In this document: positions 51,604 to 62,820 of the stretch, piece after piece
How positions within the stretch are numbered: position 1 is the stretch's first letter
How the letters are laid out: each line of letters begins with the position of its first letter
From: Collimonas sp. PA-H2
GTDB taxonomy: Bacteria; Pseudomonadota; Gammaproteobacteria; Burkholderiales; Burkholderiaceae_D
Assembly: GCF_002564105.1 (NCBI RefSeq)
Contig: NZ_PDBX01000001.1
Coordinates: 4,774,001-4,838,000 of the forward strand
Length of the DNA stretch: 64,000 bases
Direction: 5' to 3'
Translations under genes and position numbers: made by a program
The notes under the pieces: model-generated
What the model was told of the DNA's origin: nothing
The model's input: only the letters and a program-made list of their open reading frames with translations
Database searches by the model: none

Positions 51604-53214
51604 TTACAGGATGGCAGACGATTCCTGCTGAGTAGTAGCTTGATGAGAGTGAATGACGCTGTTATTTTCGCAGACACGATCACGCCCGCCAGATTTTGCT
51701 GCGTAAAGGGCCTTATCGGCTGCTTGTATCAGCTCTAACGGATTATCCAGATCCAGAATGGGGACAAACGCATCAACGCCGGCGCTGACTGTGACCACGC
51801 CGGCGGAATTACCCGCATGCTCGATACCCAGGTTGTGGATCTCCAAACGGATTTTTTCGGCAATGACCATTGCGCCGCGTACGTCAGTACCGGGGAGAAG
51901 CACGCCAAGCTCTTCCCCGCCGTAACGGGCCGCGACGTCGCCAGGCCGATTCTGATTGGTTTTAATCACCTCGCTGATTTTTCGCAAGCATTCATCGCCT
52001 GCTGCGTGACCGTATATATCGTTATATTGTTTGAAGCAGTCGACATCGATCATGACCAGCGCCAGTGAACTTGCCTCTCGCACCGCACGGCTAAATTCCT
52101 TGTCCAGAGCAAGGTCAAAATGACGACGATTCGCGAGTCCGGTGAGACCGTCCTGCAATGCCAGCCTTTCGAGCGTCTGGTTGAGTGTTTCTAATGCATC
52201 CCGTGCTCGAACCAGTTCCGCTTCGGCATTCAGGCGCAGCTTGATTTGACCGACGAGATGAAATCCCAGCATGCTCAATACGATGAGCAGTATCCCCACG
52301 CCGGCGGAATGTAAATAAGTATCTGTAAGCCAATCTGCAAGGATTTCATCTTCCGACAGCGCTGTGGCGACGAATAAGGGATATTGCTCCAAGTGCCGGA
52401 AGCTATTCAGGCGCCTAACTCCGTCCAGTGCTGAAACGATAAAAATCGTGCCCATGGCTCTCTTCGCAACGTGGTCACGAAACAGAGGGGTATTTGCTAT
52501 GCTTTTTCCATTGGTATCCGCCAACAGCGGCCGACGGGTCAGCATGACGCCATTATTCAGTCCAAGCACGATCGCGCCGTGGTGGCCGATATCGAAGCTT
52601 TCGTAAAATTTATTGAAGTAATCCATATCGATGGTGGCTAGCGCAACGCCGGCGAAGCTGCCATCGGCATGGCTAATTCTGCGCGAGACAGTGATGATCC
52701 ATTTGCCTGTTGATCGGCTGCGTATCGGCAGTCCGATGTAAGGCTTGGGATCGAAGTGGGTACTGTGATAGATGAAATAATCCCGGTCTGAATTATTGAC
52801 GTTGGATGGCGTCGCCGGCAACGCATTAGCGAGCCAATTCCCTTTTTCGTCATAGATGAACAAACCTTGGAGTTGGCGCAGTTCGCGAACCCGTTGGACC
52901 AGTAGCTGATGCAGTCGCTGCAAAGCTCCAGGGCCGGTGCCATCAGCTTGTACCCGCTCGACGAGACCGACGAGGGTGGTGTCGGCTGCTTTAATAGTAT
53001 CGTCCGCATGTTGCGCTATGGCGCGCGTCATATTGGAGGTGGAAACTCCCATTTCCTGCAGCTGAATATTACGGGCTGTCCAACTTCGCCAGCCATCGAT
53101 GAATACCAAAGACAAACATACAAGAATCACGAAAATCATGGCCAGCGACGTGATTGATATACGTTTGGTGGCTAATCTTGCTTGCCGTGCCAATCTGTCT
53201 CGGAGACCGTTCAT
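51604..53214 (-). CDS. Membrane diguanylate cyclase with periplasmic Cache-type sensor (536 aa)
   Basis: Predicted to make c-di-GMP in response to an external small-molecule signal. First transmembrane helix at about 21-40 (ISITSLAMIFVILVCLSLVF), a periplasmic double-Cache-like sensor (about 60-300, with NSDRDYFIYH, YIGLPIRSRSTGKWIITVSR and GVALATIDMDYFNKF), a second helix (about 305-325), a short coiled coil and the GGDEF domain (about 360-525). The active-site loop is GGEEL (432-436), an active variant. Metal-binding DVDCFKQYNDIYGH is intact. No clear RxxD inhibitory site. Upstream lies a 395-base gap and a divergent small gene. Confidence 0.93.
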   Translation of the reverse strand: MNGLRDRLARQARLATKRISITSLAMIFVILVCLSLVFIDGWRSWTARNIQLQEMGVSTSNMTRAIAQHADDTIKAADTTLVGLVERVQADGTGPGALQRLHQLLVQRVRELRQLQGLFIYDEKGNWLANALPATPSNVNNSDRDYFIYHSTHFDPKPYIGLPIRSRSTGKWIITVSRRISHADGSFAGVALATIDMDYFNKFYESFDIGHHGAIVLGLNNGVMLTRRPLLADTNGKSIANTPLFRDHVAKRAMGTIFIVSALDGVRRLNSFRHLEQYPLFVATALSEDEILADWLTDTYLHSAGVGILLIVLSMLGFHLVGQIKLRLNAEAELVRARDALETLNQTLERLALQDGLTGLANRRHFDLALDKEFSRAVREASSLALVMIDVDCFKQYNDIYGHAAGDECLRKISEVIKTNQNRPGDVAARYGGEELGVLLPGTDVRGAMVIAEKIRLEIHNLGIEHAGNSAGVVTVSAGVDAFVPILDLDNPLELIQAADKALYAAKSGGRDRVCENNSVIHSHQATTQQESSAIL

Positions 53215-53609
53215 GGTTTTTATTGTGGGAAGTGATTACAAAATTAAAAGTCGACGTGTCTCTTTTCTATCGTAAAAGGGCATCTGGAAATATGGAAAAT
53301 GTTTTCTTTTGGAAACTATTATTAATCATAGACCTCCACAGATCAATACAATAGTTATTTATTAATTTCATTGAAACAATCTGCAATTTCGATGGCGGGT
53401 TCCGGCACCTAACGCCTTGCATGCCAGAAAATTTTCAACATAAGCGAGAGGGAGCAATCGTTTTCAGCGATTGAAAAGGTGTAGAATAAATTCCAAGTGG
53501 CAACATTTTAGTTGGTCGTTGTCAGATATATCAATTGACGCCAACCACCTGCCATTGTTACCAGGAGAGTGGCAACTACGACTCTGCATTCCCTCTTTTA
53601 GGAGGATTT
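53215..53609. other. AT-rich intergenic region between the cyclase and the 53610 gene
   Basis: About 395 bases separating divergent genes. It contains a short inverted repeat CAATCG-TTTTCAG-CGATTG (near 53456-53474) and a possible -10 element TAGAAT near 53482. No gene is supported. It probably holds the promoters for both genes. Confidence 0.5.
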
Positions 53610-54026
53610 ATGGACTCAATTCCATTCGAAAAAGTCTCGGTTTCGGAAGCAAAAGCTGTACTTGATGCAGAGCTGCGGAGCAGGCAAGAAAAGAACTGGG
53701 AGCAATTGCGCCGCCTGCATGGGCCCGCCGATCTGAAGTTGCAGGAGCAGACATATAATTGGCTGCTGTCGCTACCTACAGAAATTTGGCCTTTGTGGCT
53801 CATCAAACATTATCCGCGTATCGCCAACCAATTTGCCGAAGTTTGGCCGCGGCGAGCTGCAGGTGAAAAACTGTTTGCCGAACTCTTGCTGGATCAACGA
53901 GGAACCCGCAAAGGTTTTCCTGCGGATGTCTCGCGCGAGATCATGGCTTTGAAGCTCTATTTCGACACCGGAGCAGCCTCGGTTGCCAAGCAGCCGATAC
54001 AGTTGGAGAAGGCAAATAGCTCTTGA
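53610..54026 (+). CDS. Conserved hypothetical protein, helical (138 aa)
   Basis: ATG at 53610 with a GGAGG site five bases upstream; a longer frame from 53535 is rejected for lack of support. The protein is soluble and helix-rich: VSVSEAKAVLDAELRSRQEK, then NWEQLRRLHGPADLKLQEQT, then WPLWLIKHYPRIANQFAEVW. No catalytic or binding motif is evident; no family recognised. It stands between the diguanylate cyclase and a convergent ATPase gene, with a terminator right after the stop. It may belong to the signalling block. Confidence 0.72.
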   Translation: MDSIPFEKVSVSEAKAVLDAELRSRQEKNWEQLRRLHGPADLKLQEQTYNWLLSLPTEIWPLWLIKHYPRIANQFAEVWPRRAAGEKLFAELLLDQRGTRKGFPADVSREIMALKLYFDTGAASVAKQPIQLEKANSS

Positions 54027-54044
54027 TCATGTTGGGTAGAATTC

Positions 54045-54071
54045 CATCCACCTCTTGAACGGGAGGTGGAT
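54045..54071 (+). terminator. Terminator after the 53610 gene
   Basis: ATCCACCTC (54046-54054) pairs with GAGGTGGAT (54063-54071) around an eight-base loop, followed by a moderately T-rich stretch. It separates the convergent 53610 and ATPase genes. Confidence 0.7.
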
Positions 54072-54099
54072 TTATCTATTCGCTCTGCCATTATTCGTC

Positions 54100-56487
54100 T
54101 TAGAGCATTCTTACTTGCTCCCAGTCGGTCAAGCCTTGAAATATCTTATCGATTCCATCTTGTTTTAAGGTCCGCATACCTTCTCCAACAGCGGTTTTCA
54201 GTATTTCCGGCACATTCGCTTTCGCATGAATTTGTTTCCTGATGGCGGGAGTGTTGAACAGTAATTCGTGCACGCCTAGCCTGCCTTTGTAGCCGCTCTT
54301 GTCGCATTTTTCGCAGCCTACGGCCTTGTATAAGGTGAGCGCAGTGCTGCCGTGGCCATATTGTTTTTGCCATTGCGCTACCACGTCGTCTTCCTGCAGT
54401 CCGGTTTCCAGGCAATATTCGTAAGCAAGCATCTTGACTTGCTCGGCAGTGGCGGAATAACGTTGGCGGCAGGCCGTGCACAATTTGCGTGTGAGCCGTT
54501 GACCGACTACGCCTAACAGCGCATCGGCAAAATTAAACGGGTCTAGGCCGAGATCCAATAAGCGGACGACGCTTTCGACTGCGCTGTTGGTATGCAAGGT
54601 GGAAAATACCAGGTGCCCGGTGAGTGAAGCTTCAATGACGGTCCGGGCCGTTTCCGGATCCCTCGTTTCTCCCACCATGATGACATCCGGATCTGCCCGC
54701 AAGAAGCTGCGCAATACAGCGGCGAAGGTCAGGTCGATTTTTGCGTGTACCTGCACTTGCCGCAGACCCTTCTGGGTAATTTCTATAGGATCTTCGACCG
54801 TCCATATTTTTCGTTCACTGGTATTGATATAACTGAGCAGGGAATGCAAAGTTGTGGTTTTTCCCGACCCGGTTGGACCGCAAACAAATAACAGCCCATG
54901 CGGTTTCAGGGCGAGCTTTTTGAGTCCCTCCAGCACAGCGGCAGACAGGCCTAGTGCGTCCAGGGATAGGGCCTTTGGCGCTGCGAGTATGCGCATCACG
55001 ATATCTTCCATGCCTTCCGTGGTCGGCATGGTGACCACGCGAAGCTCAATTTTGACAGGACCGAACTGCTCGAAATTCAGCTTCCCATCCTGGGAGCGGC
55101 GCTTCTCGGAAATATCCAGGCGGCTCATGATCTTAAGGCGGGACACCAGGGCATTGCGGTAGTTTGCCGGAATGTTCGAATAATCGACCATGATGCCGTC
55201 CTTGCGAAAGCGGACCCGGGTGGGTTCATTTCCTTTCATGACTTCGATATGGATGTCGGAGGCGCCTTGTTCGAAGGCGTCGAGGATGATCTTGTTGACC
55301 AGGCGAACCATGGTGTTGTCGGATTCAGTAATCACCTCATTGCTAACCAGGCTCAGTTCGGCGCCGATGCCATCGTCCATTTTAGAAACGAATTCAGCGA
55401 TGTCCTGACGCTCTCCCTGCCGGCCATAGAATCTTGAAATGACCTCCACCAGGTCAGTCTCCGACGCCATGACGGGATCAATCGTGAGCTTGGCGCAAAA
55501 CGATAATTCCTTCAACGCTTCTGACGACAGCGGATCTTCCATCGCCACCACCATGCGCGACTGGGTTCGGTATAGCGGCATCACAATGTATTTTCGCGCC
55601 AGGTCGGCAGGTACGATCTTGGTCAAATTCAAGTCAAAATGGAACTGGGGCAGGGTAACGAAGGGAATGCCAAGCTTTTGCGCCAATATTCTTTTAATGC
55701 TTTCCTTGGTGACGAAACCCATGCCGACAAGAATTTCACCCAGGTGCAGTTTTCTGTCCTCATTTTGCTTCTTCAGCGCTTGCGCCAGCTGTTCAATGGT
55801 GATCAGCTGCTCCTGAATTAATGCTTCTCCCAGCTTAAGGTGGGGCAACGATCGCTGCTTTTGCAAGGCCATTTCTACTTGCACTTCCGTGACCAGGCTC
55901 TCTAGCTGCAGATACGCTCCCAGCTTGGATTCCCTCAGCTCGCTTTGCTTCTTTAAGCCGGCGTCGACAGCGTCGGCCGACGCCATTCTGGTGTCTATCA
56001 GCATTTTGCCGAGTTTGTCGCCAATTTGATAGCTGGCAATTGCTTCTGTCGGAATAAACCAGCGCACTACCTTGTTGCCGCCGCCGACAAGAAACAGAAA
56101 AATCCCGATGTCACGCGGAACGTAACCCACCGTTTCGGAGAGCAAATGTTCGCCGTCCTTGAACGAAATCATGCATTTTTGCCGAATTGAGATGGATAAA
56201 TTTCCTTGTGTTTCGACCGTTAAAGGCAATTCCATTTTCTTCAACTCTATCGGCGACGTTAAGCGGATGCTTTTGAGATTGGCAAAGCCGATACGCAAGT
56301 TGCCGCTGGCGCGTTCCTGATGAAACTCTATCGATGAGGTTTCCAGGTCAAACTCCAGCAGATTGCCGACTTTGCGGCTGCCGTCGGGCATGGCGACGAT
56401 GCATGGCACCCTGCCATCGTTGGTTGCAGGGGATGCAGAGATTGATTCGAAGTGTGGTGGCAGTGGCCAGTCGAAATCGGTATCCAT
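54100..56487 (-). CDS. GspE/PilB-type secretion ATPase with MshEN-like repeats (795 aa)
   Basis: AAA-type hexameric ATPase of the type II secretion/type IV pilus assembly class. The N-terminal 150 residues are a beta-rich PilZ-like region (VPCIVAMPDGSRKVGNLLEF onward). Then come helical repeats, including HLKLGEALIQEQLITIEQLA and LHLGEILVGMGFVTKESIKR with LAQKLGIPFV, which match the MshEN c-di-GMP-binding pattern. ATPase core: Walker A GPTGSGKT (537-544), Asp box VEDPIEITQKGLRQVQ, Walker B DPDVIMVGETRDPETA, His box SLTGHLVFSTLHTNSA, and tetracysteine zinc site CTACRQRY/CEKCDKSGY. No other pilus or secretion genes are in view. Unlike typical PilB (about 570 aa), it is extended at the N-terminus. 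Confidence 0.9.
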   Translation of the reverse strand: MDTDFDWPLPPHFESISASPATNDGRVPCIVAMPDGSRKVGNLLEFDLETSSIEFHQERASGNLRIGFANLKSIRLTSPIELKKMELPLTVETQGNLSISIRQKCMISFKDGEHLLSETVGYVPRDIGIFLFLVGGGNKVVRWFIPTEAIASYQIGDKLGKMLIDTRMASADAVDAGLKKQSELRESKLGAYLQLESLVTEVQVEMALQKQRSLPHLKLGEALIQEQLITIEQLAQALKKQNEDRKLHLGEILVGMGFVTKESIKRILAQKLGIPFVTLPQFHFDLNLTKIVPADLARKYIVMPLYRTQSRMVVAMEDPLSSEALKELSFCAKLTIDPVMASETDLVEVISRFYGRQGERQDIAEFVSKMDDGIGAELSLVSNEVITESDNTMVRLVNKIILDAFEQGASDIHIEVMKGNEPTRVRFRKDGIMVDYSNIPANYRNALVSRLKIMSRLDISEKRRSQDGKLNFEQFGPVKIELRVVTMPTTEGMEDIVMRILAAPKALSLDALGLSAAVLEGLKKLALKPHGLLFVCGPTGSGKTTTLHSLLSYINTSERKIWTVEDPIEITQKGLRQVQVHAKIDLTFAAVLRSFLRADPDVIMVGETRDPETARTVIEASLTGHLVFSTLHTNSAVESVVRLLDLGLDPFNFADALLGVVGQRLTRKLCTACRQRYSATAEQVKMLAYEYCLETGLQEDDVVAQWQKQYGHGSTALTLYKAVGCEKCDKSGYKGRLGVHELLFNTPAIRKQIHAKANVPEILKTAVGEGMRTLKQDGIDKIFQGLTDWEQVRML

Positions 56488-56568
56488 GAACTTCTCCGTG
56501 TTGATTCAAAAACCATCGCATTTCAAGAAAATTTTTGTTTGGCGTATCGCCAAGTGGCTTGCGATTTC

Positions 56569-59112
56569 CTATTTCAAAACAGGCGCATTGACAGGCTTGA
56601 TTTCCTGCGCCGGATTTTTACCTCTTGTGCGTGCTTCGAAGCGACGAAACGACTCTCCCACATGCTGCCGCAGCAGCCGGTCATCCCACGGCTTTGTCAG
56701 GAATTTATAAACGGTTGCTTCATTGATTTCGCCAGTCGCCAGCTGTATTTCGGAATAGCCGGAAAGCATGATGCGGACTATATGCGGATACAGTCCCTTG
56801 ACGCGGCTTAAGGGATCGATTACCGGTATTTCCGGCTTGCCCAGGTCAGATACGATGACGCCGACAGGATGGATCGCCAGCAGTTCCAAGGCTTCAAGCG
56901 GACTGCTGCTACTGAAGATCTGATAGCCGTCCGGTAGTAAAAGACGATTGAGGGAGGCCAGCGTTTCTTCATCGTTGCAGACCAGCAGCAGAGTGCGCTT
57001 GAACGGATCGCCGGGGCGGTTGTCACCCGGCAAATGCGTTCCTGCGCCAAGCAGCGCATCCATTTCGTCTATCGGCAATGGCCGGCTGAAATAGTAGCCT
57101 TGCATGGTGTCGCAGCGGTTATTGCTTAAAAATCCCAATTGACCTTCCGTCTCGACTCCTTCGGCAACTGTCGTCATATGAAGAGACTCGGCCATGGCAA
57201 TGATGGATTTGGTGAGCGACGCGCCATCGACGCTATTCGTCACATCGGAGATGAAGGACTTATCGATCTTCACTACGTCGAAGGGAAATTCCTTGAGATA
57301 GGAGAGACTCGAATATCCGGTGCCGAAATCGTCCAGCGTTAAAATTACACCTATCTCTTTGAGACTGCGCAGGGTTTTCACTGCGGTTTCCCGATCTCGC
57401 ATGAGCACGCTTTCCGTCAGCTCCAGTTCCAGGTATTCGGCGGCGAGGCCGCTCTCAAGCAGCGCGCTGCGCACCAGCTCGACAACATTTTGCTGCCGGA
57501 ACTGGCGCGCCGATACGTTGACTGCCATGCTGAGCTCAAGATGCCCCGCGGCTTGCCAGGCTTTGGCCTGGACGCAAGCCGTTCTCAATACCCACTCGCC
57601 TATCGGTACGATCAATCCGGTTTCTTCCGCCAAGGGAATGAAGCTATCCGGAGGGATCAAGCCAACTCCCGGACGACGCCAGCGCAGCAGCGCTTCGACA
57701 CCGTTGACCCGGCGGCTTTTGAGATCGACCTTGGGTTGATAGTGGAGCTCGAATTCATGCTGCAGGACCGCCTGGCGCAGTGCATTTTCGAGCTCTGCCT
57801 GTTCCTCCACCTGGACGCCCATCTCACGGGTATAGAGCTGGGAGCAATTCCTGCCCTTTTCTTTCGCACTGTATAGGGCGGCATCGGCCGTTTTGAGCAA
57901 GGTCTCGCTATTGCCGCCATCTTCCGGATAAATGCTCACCCCAATACTGGTCGTGATATGCAGTTCGTGATCGCCGACAGAGAAGGGAGCGGAAAATGCC
58001 TCTAGCACTCTGCGCACCGCAGTCTCTGTATTGTCGGGAGAGCTGAAAGCCGGCAGCATGATGACGAACTCATCTCCTCCCAGCCGTGCTACGGTGTCCT
58101 CTTCGCGCGTCGCCGCTTTAAGCCTGGTCGCAACAGCATTCAGCAAACTGTCTCCCGCGGGGTGGCCGAAATTATCATTGATGAATTTGAATCTATCCAG
58201 GTCGAGAAACATCACGGCCATATGCTGGCCGCTACGGTTGGCATGAGCGATTGACTGCGTAATGCGGTCGCTCAACAAGTTGCGGTTGGGCAGGTCGGTA
58301 AGCGCGTCGTGGTTGGCCAGGTATTCGATCCTTGCCTCGTGCATCTTGCGTTCGGTGATGTCTTGCAAAGTGCCTCGTAGCACCAGGATCCGGCCTTGCT
58401 CGCGCAACGTTTCCGCCTGCTGGAGAACAATTCGCTCGTCCCCGTCGGGGCGCGTGATACGGTGCTCAAGGCTATAGCTGATGCCCTCAGTGCGTAGATT
58501 CATGAAGCAATAAATCAACTTGGGTTGCTCATCGTTGGGCGCCGCTTGCAGCAGCGATTCGAAACGGGGCGGAGTGTTATTCTCGTCGAGTCCCAGAATT
58601 CGATAGACTTCCGGAGACCAGTAACCGTCAGCGCTTTCCGGGTTATATTCCCAGTTCCCCACATGGGCTAATCCCTGAGCATACGTGAGACTGGCCTCGC
58701 TGCGAGCCAGATCCTGCAACGCCTCGCTTGCCCGCAACAAGTAGCGCACCCGATGTGGCAGCAGCTTCCAGCGCATAGGCTTGGAAAGAAAGTCAGTAGC
58801 GCCGGCTTCAAATGCTTGGGTAATCGACTCGTCATCGTCGTTTCCGGTGAGGACGACAATCGGTATGCGCCTGCCCTCGGGTAATTCACGGATGCGCTTG
58901 CAGCATTCGAATCCGTCCATTTCAGGCATGCTGACGTCTAACAGCATGATGTCAGGCTGGAGTCGCCGGAACATCTCGATGCCTTCGATGCCGCTGGCCG
59001 CTTCCGCCACCCTGAAACCCTCCGGTTCGAGCGCCTCCACGACAAGCATACGGGTCATCGCGTCGTCGTCGACGACGAGCACCAGGGTAAGCTCTTTGGT
59101 TTCTTGGTTCAT
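56569..59112 (-). CDS. REC-PAS-GGDEF-EAL-REC response regulator (847 aa)
   Basis: Phosphorylation-controlled c-di-GMP enzyme. Domains in order: receiver (about 8-125, D59 in [12 protein letters not shown]), PAS with PAC (about 145-265), GGDEF (about 270-435, with intact [10 protein letters not shown]), EAL (about 450-690, with [32 protein letters not shown] and VVKIDKSFI), and a second receiver (about 715-835, D in [13 protein letters not shown], Lys in [11 protein letters not shown]). Both catalytic sites look intact, so it could make or degrade c-di-GMP. It overlaps the upstream hybrid kinase by four bases, making that kinase the likely phosphodonor. The ATPase gene follows after 81 bases. 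Confidence 0.93.
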   Translation of the reverse strand: MNQETKELTLVLVVDDDAMTRMLVVEALEPEGFRVAEAASGIEGIEMFRRLQPDIMLLDVSMPEMDGFECCKRIRELPEGRRIPIVVLTGNDDDESITQAFEAGATDFLSKPMRWKLLPHRVRYLLRASEALQDLARSEASLTYAQGLAHVGNWEYNPESADGYWSPEVYRILGLDENNTPPRFESLLQAAPNDEQPKLIYCFMNLRTEGISYSLEHRITRPDGDERIVLQQAETLREQGRILVLRGTLQDITERKMHEARIEYLANHDALTDLPNRNLLSDRITQSIAHANRSGQHMAVMFLDLDRFKFINDNFGHPAGDSLLNAVATRLKAATREEDTVARLGGDEFVIMLPAFSSPDNTETAVRRVLEAFSAPFSVGDHELHITTSIGVSIYPEDGGNSETLLKTADAALYSAKEKGRNCSQLYTREMGVQVEEQAELENALRQAVLQHEFELHYQPKVDLKSRRVNGVEALLRWRRPGVGLIPPDSFIPLAEETGLIVPIGEWVLRTACVQAKAWQAAGHLELSMAVNVSARQFRQQNVVELVRSALLESGLAAEYLELELTESVLMRDRETAVKTLRSLKEIGVILTLDDFGTGYSSLSYLKEFPFDVVKIDKSFISDVTNSVDGASLTKSIIAMAESLHMTTVAEGVETEGQLGFLSNNRCDTMQGYYFSRPLPIDEMDALLGAGTHLPGDNRPGDPFKRTLLLVCNDEETLASLNRLLLPDGYQIFSSSSPLEALELLAIHPVGVIVSDLGKPEIPVIDPLSRVKGLYPHIVRIMLSGYSEIQLATGEINEATVYKFLTKPWDDRLLRQHVGESFRRFEARTRGKNPAQEIKPVNAPVLK

Positions 59113-62100
59113 GCGGCAACCCTTTCCAGAGCAAGCGCTACAAGGACGCGATCAAGTTCTTCCACTGCGTCATTTAATGGTGTGACGGTTGCCGCGACAT
59201 TCGCGGAGCGCGCCAGTTGTTCGATTTCACGGCAGCTCGCGGCGAGCACCACGGCGCCGACATTTGCACTTGTTGATTTCAGCGTATGGGCCGCATGCCG
59301 CAAAGCCTCGGCATCATTTTCCGCGACCGCCTTGCGCATTGCGGCAAGCAAGCGCGGCGCATCCAGAATAAACAGATCGACAACCCGGGTTAGCACATCA
59401 GGACGTCCAGGTCTTTGCAAGGAACGCAAGGCCTGCAGCGCTTTCGGGTCGATGCTGGCGGTTTCTATCGTGGTCGGCGTGGTCGGCGTCTCGTCTGCAA
59501 TTGACACAGGGCTTGGCGTGATTGTTGCGGCTTGGGTCCAGCGTGCGAGCGTCTTTAACAATATGTCGCGACGAAACGGTTTCGAGATATAGTCGTCCAT
59601 GCCGGCTTCCAGGCAGCGTTCTCTGTCGCCGCCAATTGCATTCGCGGTAAGCGCGATGACGGGTATGCGCGGACAGCCGGTGAGCTGCTCCTGGCGTCGC
59701 AGCACTCGCGTGGCCTGGAAGCCGTCCATTTCCGGCATTTGGCAATCCATCAAAATAACATCGAAATCGCCGGTAGCAAGCATGGACAGCACCGCATGAC
59801 CGTTTTCAGCGATGGCGACGTGGTACTCGGTATCCTCAAGCATTGCTGCGGCGATTTCCTGATTGATCGTGTTGTCCTCCGCCAGTAAAATTTTAACCGC
59901 CATAGGGGGATGGGAAGCTGAACTGTCGGCAGGAGCGCATGACGGAGTGATCACCGCCAGCGTGTGGCGCACGGCATTTGGCGCATTTCCTGCCATCGCT
60001 GTGACGATGCCGTCGTAAAGATCGGTTCCGCGCACAGGTTTATTGAAGCAATATTCGACTCCCAACTTGCGGGCAAGATTGATGTCGTCGACAGTGTCGA
60101 ACGAAGTCAGCATGATGATTTTCAGCTGGGCGAGGGAAGTATCGGCTTTGACCGTTTGTACGAGAGCAGCGCCGTCCATGACCGGCATGCAGACGTCGAT
60201 GATGGCGACATCAAAGTGCGCGTCATGGGCTACGGCGGCGCGCAACTGTTGCAACGCCTCTGCACCACTCGAGGCGCTTACGGCGTCCATCTTCCATTCG
60301 CCCGCATGCTCCAGAAGAATGCTGCGGTCGGTCGGATTGTCGTCGACGATCAGTATTTTCACTCCGGCCAGAGATGTCCGTATGGCAGAAGCATGGGTGG
60401 CGGCCGTCTCGGCTAGTCGCTCAAAATGCAAGGTGAACGAAAAAATCGCCCCTTGACCTGGCGAACTCTTCAATTCGATTGTCCCGCCCATCATTTCGAC
60501 GAGCTGCTTGGTGATGACCAGGCCTAGCCCGGTACCGCCATATTTACGTGAAATTGAACTGTCCGCTTGCTGGAAAGGTTGAAACAGATTCGCTGCGACC
60601 TCCGGCGCTATGCCTATGCCCGTATCAGATATCGTAAAACAAACCAGATCCTGGCCGTCGCAGCGCACGTCCAGCACTACTTTTCCCTGGTCGGTGAACT
60701 TGATCGCATTGTTTATCAGATTCGTAACGACTTGTCGCAAGCGCACCGAGTCGCCTCGGACATTCCGCGGTAGATTCTCTGCCATATGGCAAATGAGATC
60801 GAGGTCCTTGCGATGAGCGCTGTGAGCAAGCAAGACAATGACATCGTCAATCGTCTGCCGCAAATTGAATTCGTTTTGTTCCAATGTCAGCTTGCCGGCT
60901 TCGATCTTTGAAAAATCCAGGATGTCGTCAATCACCGTCAGAAGAGATTCGCCGGAGCGGTACACCGAGTTGACGAAACGTTGTTGCTTGGCGCTTAACT
61001 CGGTGCGCAACAATAATTCGGTCATGCCTAGCACGCCGTTCATGGGGGTGCGGATTTCGTGGCTCATCTTGGCAAGAAATTCCGACTTCGCGCGACTGCC
61101 GGCCTGTGCTTCCGCAGTCGCGAGCTTGAGCTGGGTATCACGCTGGTGGATATTCTCAAGCATGCTGTTAAAGCCGTTGATCAGTATTCCGATTTCGTCC
61201 GAACCGTGTTCGAGCACCCGCAAAGAGAGATCCTTGCCGCCTCTTATGCGTTCGATAGTGGTGGATAAACGGGAAAGCGGACGAACGATCGAGGCTCCGA
61301 TTTTCGTATTGATAGCGATGCCGCCGAAACCCAGCAATAACGTCGCTACCATGATGACGATAAACGACGCATTTACCGAACCTTGAACATTCGACACCAC
61401 GCCTTGCTGCTGCTTGCCGATTTTTTCCACTTGCAAGTCGCTGTAAGCCACTTTTTCCCGCGAAACGACATTTACCTGCTCGACGATTTCGCGTAGCGCA
61501 ACGTCGCTTGCAAGCACGCGCGCCTTTGCGGTGATGATTCTTTCAGATCCCTCATTGAGTATCCGGATAAGCCGGCTGACGGCATTTGCATCGGTAATAT
61601 ATTTTTTTTTCTGCGTGTCCAGCAGCCCCTTTCTGAACAAAGAATCACTCTCCTGCAACTCTTTGGCTTCGGTTCTTGCAATGGCTACGCTCGCTTTGAA
61701 TTCGCTCTCCGATTCACTCAGGATCACTCCCCCAATTGCGCTATTGAGCTCGTTGACATCGATGGTGATCGCGTTTCCAGTGTCTTTCACACGTGTCGCT
61801 TGCTGCAAGAATGCATTGGCGGCTTCAAGTTCGTGGCGGTCACGGACGAGCTGCATTTCAATCGGGTCGATGGCCTCGGATATCTTTGCGTCAACGGACT
61901 CCAATTCCTGGATGATGTTTTTCTTTTCTGAAAAATAATCGGTCTCCGCGCCGATGTTCGTGAATACTTTGGCGCGCAAGGCAATCAATCCGCTTTTGTT
62001 GTTGAGAACGCGCTCAACCAATGCAGAAACGGAATTGCCTATTTCCTTGATTTTTGTCGTCTCATCCTGGGCGTAAGAAATATTCTTGATCGCATTTTCC

Positions 62101-62765
62101 GCAGCTTTCATGCGCTCCACCAGGGGAGTGAGCCGATAGCGGTTCTTTACGGTTTCAAGCTCGCCCACGATGATGATCAAGTCTTTCACCTGCAGCCTGA
62201 TACCGCTAAATTCTTTGATAATCTGGTTCGAGGAAAGATTTTCCTGCTGTGCCGCGGCGACCACTTTTTCTGCCTGGATATTCAGCGAGTCAATGCTGGT
62301 CTTAACGGTGCTTATCGATTGCTCTATATTTATTAACGTGCCTTTAACGTTGCGCGCCTCGTCTCTGAATATTTCGGTATCCCTTAAACGGTCGCTGACC
62401 GCAAAATTCATCTTGTTCTGCATGTCCTTATACAAGACAGGATTGATCTCCATGCCTTGCCTATCCAGTTTCTGGATGTCGCGCGTGATGGCCTCGATCG
62501 ATTTGATATTGCCGTTGATTTCTGCAGAAGATTGCGCTTGTTGCTGACGATCTGTCGACATGCCGAGCTTAAAAAAATTGGCTGACGTTTTTTCGATTGT
62601 GCGCTGCAGCTCGCTTGTCTTCAATTGCAATGGTATTGATTCATCGGTCAGCCTGTACACGCTTGAAGAAACACCGGTTAAAGCGACGAGACTTGTCACG
62701 GAGATCGCCATCACTCCCAATAACAGCAATCCGGTGCTCGCCATCAGTTTCGTTTTGATTTTCAC
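59109..62765 (-). CDS. Hybrid sensor histidine kinase with two receivers and HPt (1218 aa)
   Basis: Membrane sensor with a full internal phosphorelay. Signal helix (about 8-30, [18 protein letters not shown]), a very long helical periplasmic/linker region (about 35-470) reminiscent of MCP-type sensors, a second helix (about 475-495, [18 protein letters not shown]), HAMP, then HisKA with H569 in [17 protein letters not shown], HATPase with [13 protein letters not shown] and [13 protein letters not shown], receiver 1 (D857 in [11 protein letters not shown]), receiver 2 (D1007 in [11 protein letters not shown]) and a C-terminal HPt with H1160 in [14 protein letters not shown]. It is translationally coupled (ATGA) to the GGDEF-EAL regulator. 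A periplasmic binding protein gene lies upstream by 55 bases. Confidence 0.94.
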   Translation of the reverse strand: MKIKTKLMASTGLLLLGVMAISVTSLVALTGVSSSVYRLTDESIPLQLKTSELQRTIEKTSANFFKLGMSTDRQQQAQSSAEINGNIKSIEAITRDIQKLDRQGMEINPVLYKDMQNKMNFAVSDRLRDTEIFRDEARNVKGTLINIEQSISTVKTSIDSLNIQAEKVVAAAQQENLSSNQIIKEFSGIRLQVKDLIIIVGELETVKNRYRLTPLVERMKAAENAIKNISYAQDETTKIKEIGNSVSALVERVLNNKSGLIALRAKVFTNIGAETDYFSEKKNIIQELESVDAKISEAIDPIEMQLVRDRHELEAANAFLQQATRVKDTGNAITIDVNELNSAIGGVILSESESEFKASVAIARTEAKELQESDSLFRKGLLDTQKKKYITDANAVSRLIRILNEGSERIITAKARVLASDVALREIVEQVNVVSREKVAYSDLQVEKIGKQQQGVVSNVQGSVNASFIVIMVATLLLGFGGIAINTKIGASIVRPLSRLSTTIERIRGGKDLSLRVLEHGSDEIGILINGFNSMLENIHQRDTQLKLATAEAQAGSRAKSEFLAKMSHEIRTPMNGVLGMTELLLRTELSAKQQRFVNSVYRSGESLLTVIDDILDFSKIEAGKLTLEQNEFNLRQTIDDVIVLLAHSAHRKDLDLICHMAENLPRNVRGDSVRLRQVVTNLINNAIKFTDQGKVVLDVRCDGQDLVCFTISDTGIGIAPEVAANLFQPFQQADSSISRKYGGTGLGLVITKQLVEMMGGTIELKSSPGQGAIFSFTLHFERLAETAATHASAIRTSLAGVKILIVDDNPTDRSILLEHAGEWKMDAVSASSGAEALQQLRAAVAHDAHFDVAIIDVCMPVMDGAALVQTVKADTSLAQLKIIMLTSFDTVDDINLARKLGVEYCFNKPVRGTDLYDGIVTAMAGNAPNAVRHTLAVITPSCAPADSSASHPPMAVKILLAEDNTINQEIAAAMLEDTEYHVAIAENGHAVLSMLATGDFDVILMDCQMPEMDGFQATRVLRRQEQLTGCPRIPVIALTANAIGGDRERCLEAGMDDYISKPFRRDILLKTLARWTQAATITPSPVSIADETPTTPTTIETASIDPKALQALRSLQRPGRPDVLTRVVDLFILDAPRLLAAMRKAVAENDAEALRHAAHTLKSTSANVGAVVLAASCREIEQLARSANVAATVTPLNDAVEELDRVLVALALERVAA

Positions 62766-62820
62766 GAAAACCTCGTTTTTTTAACGCGTAACTTCTCTGT
62801 CAGGTTGGACATCGCATGTG

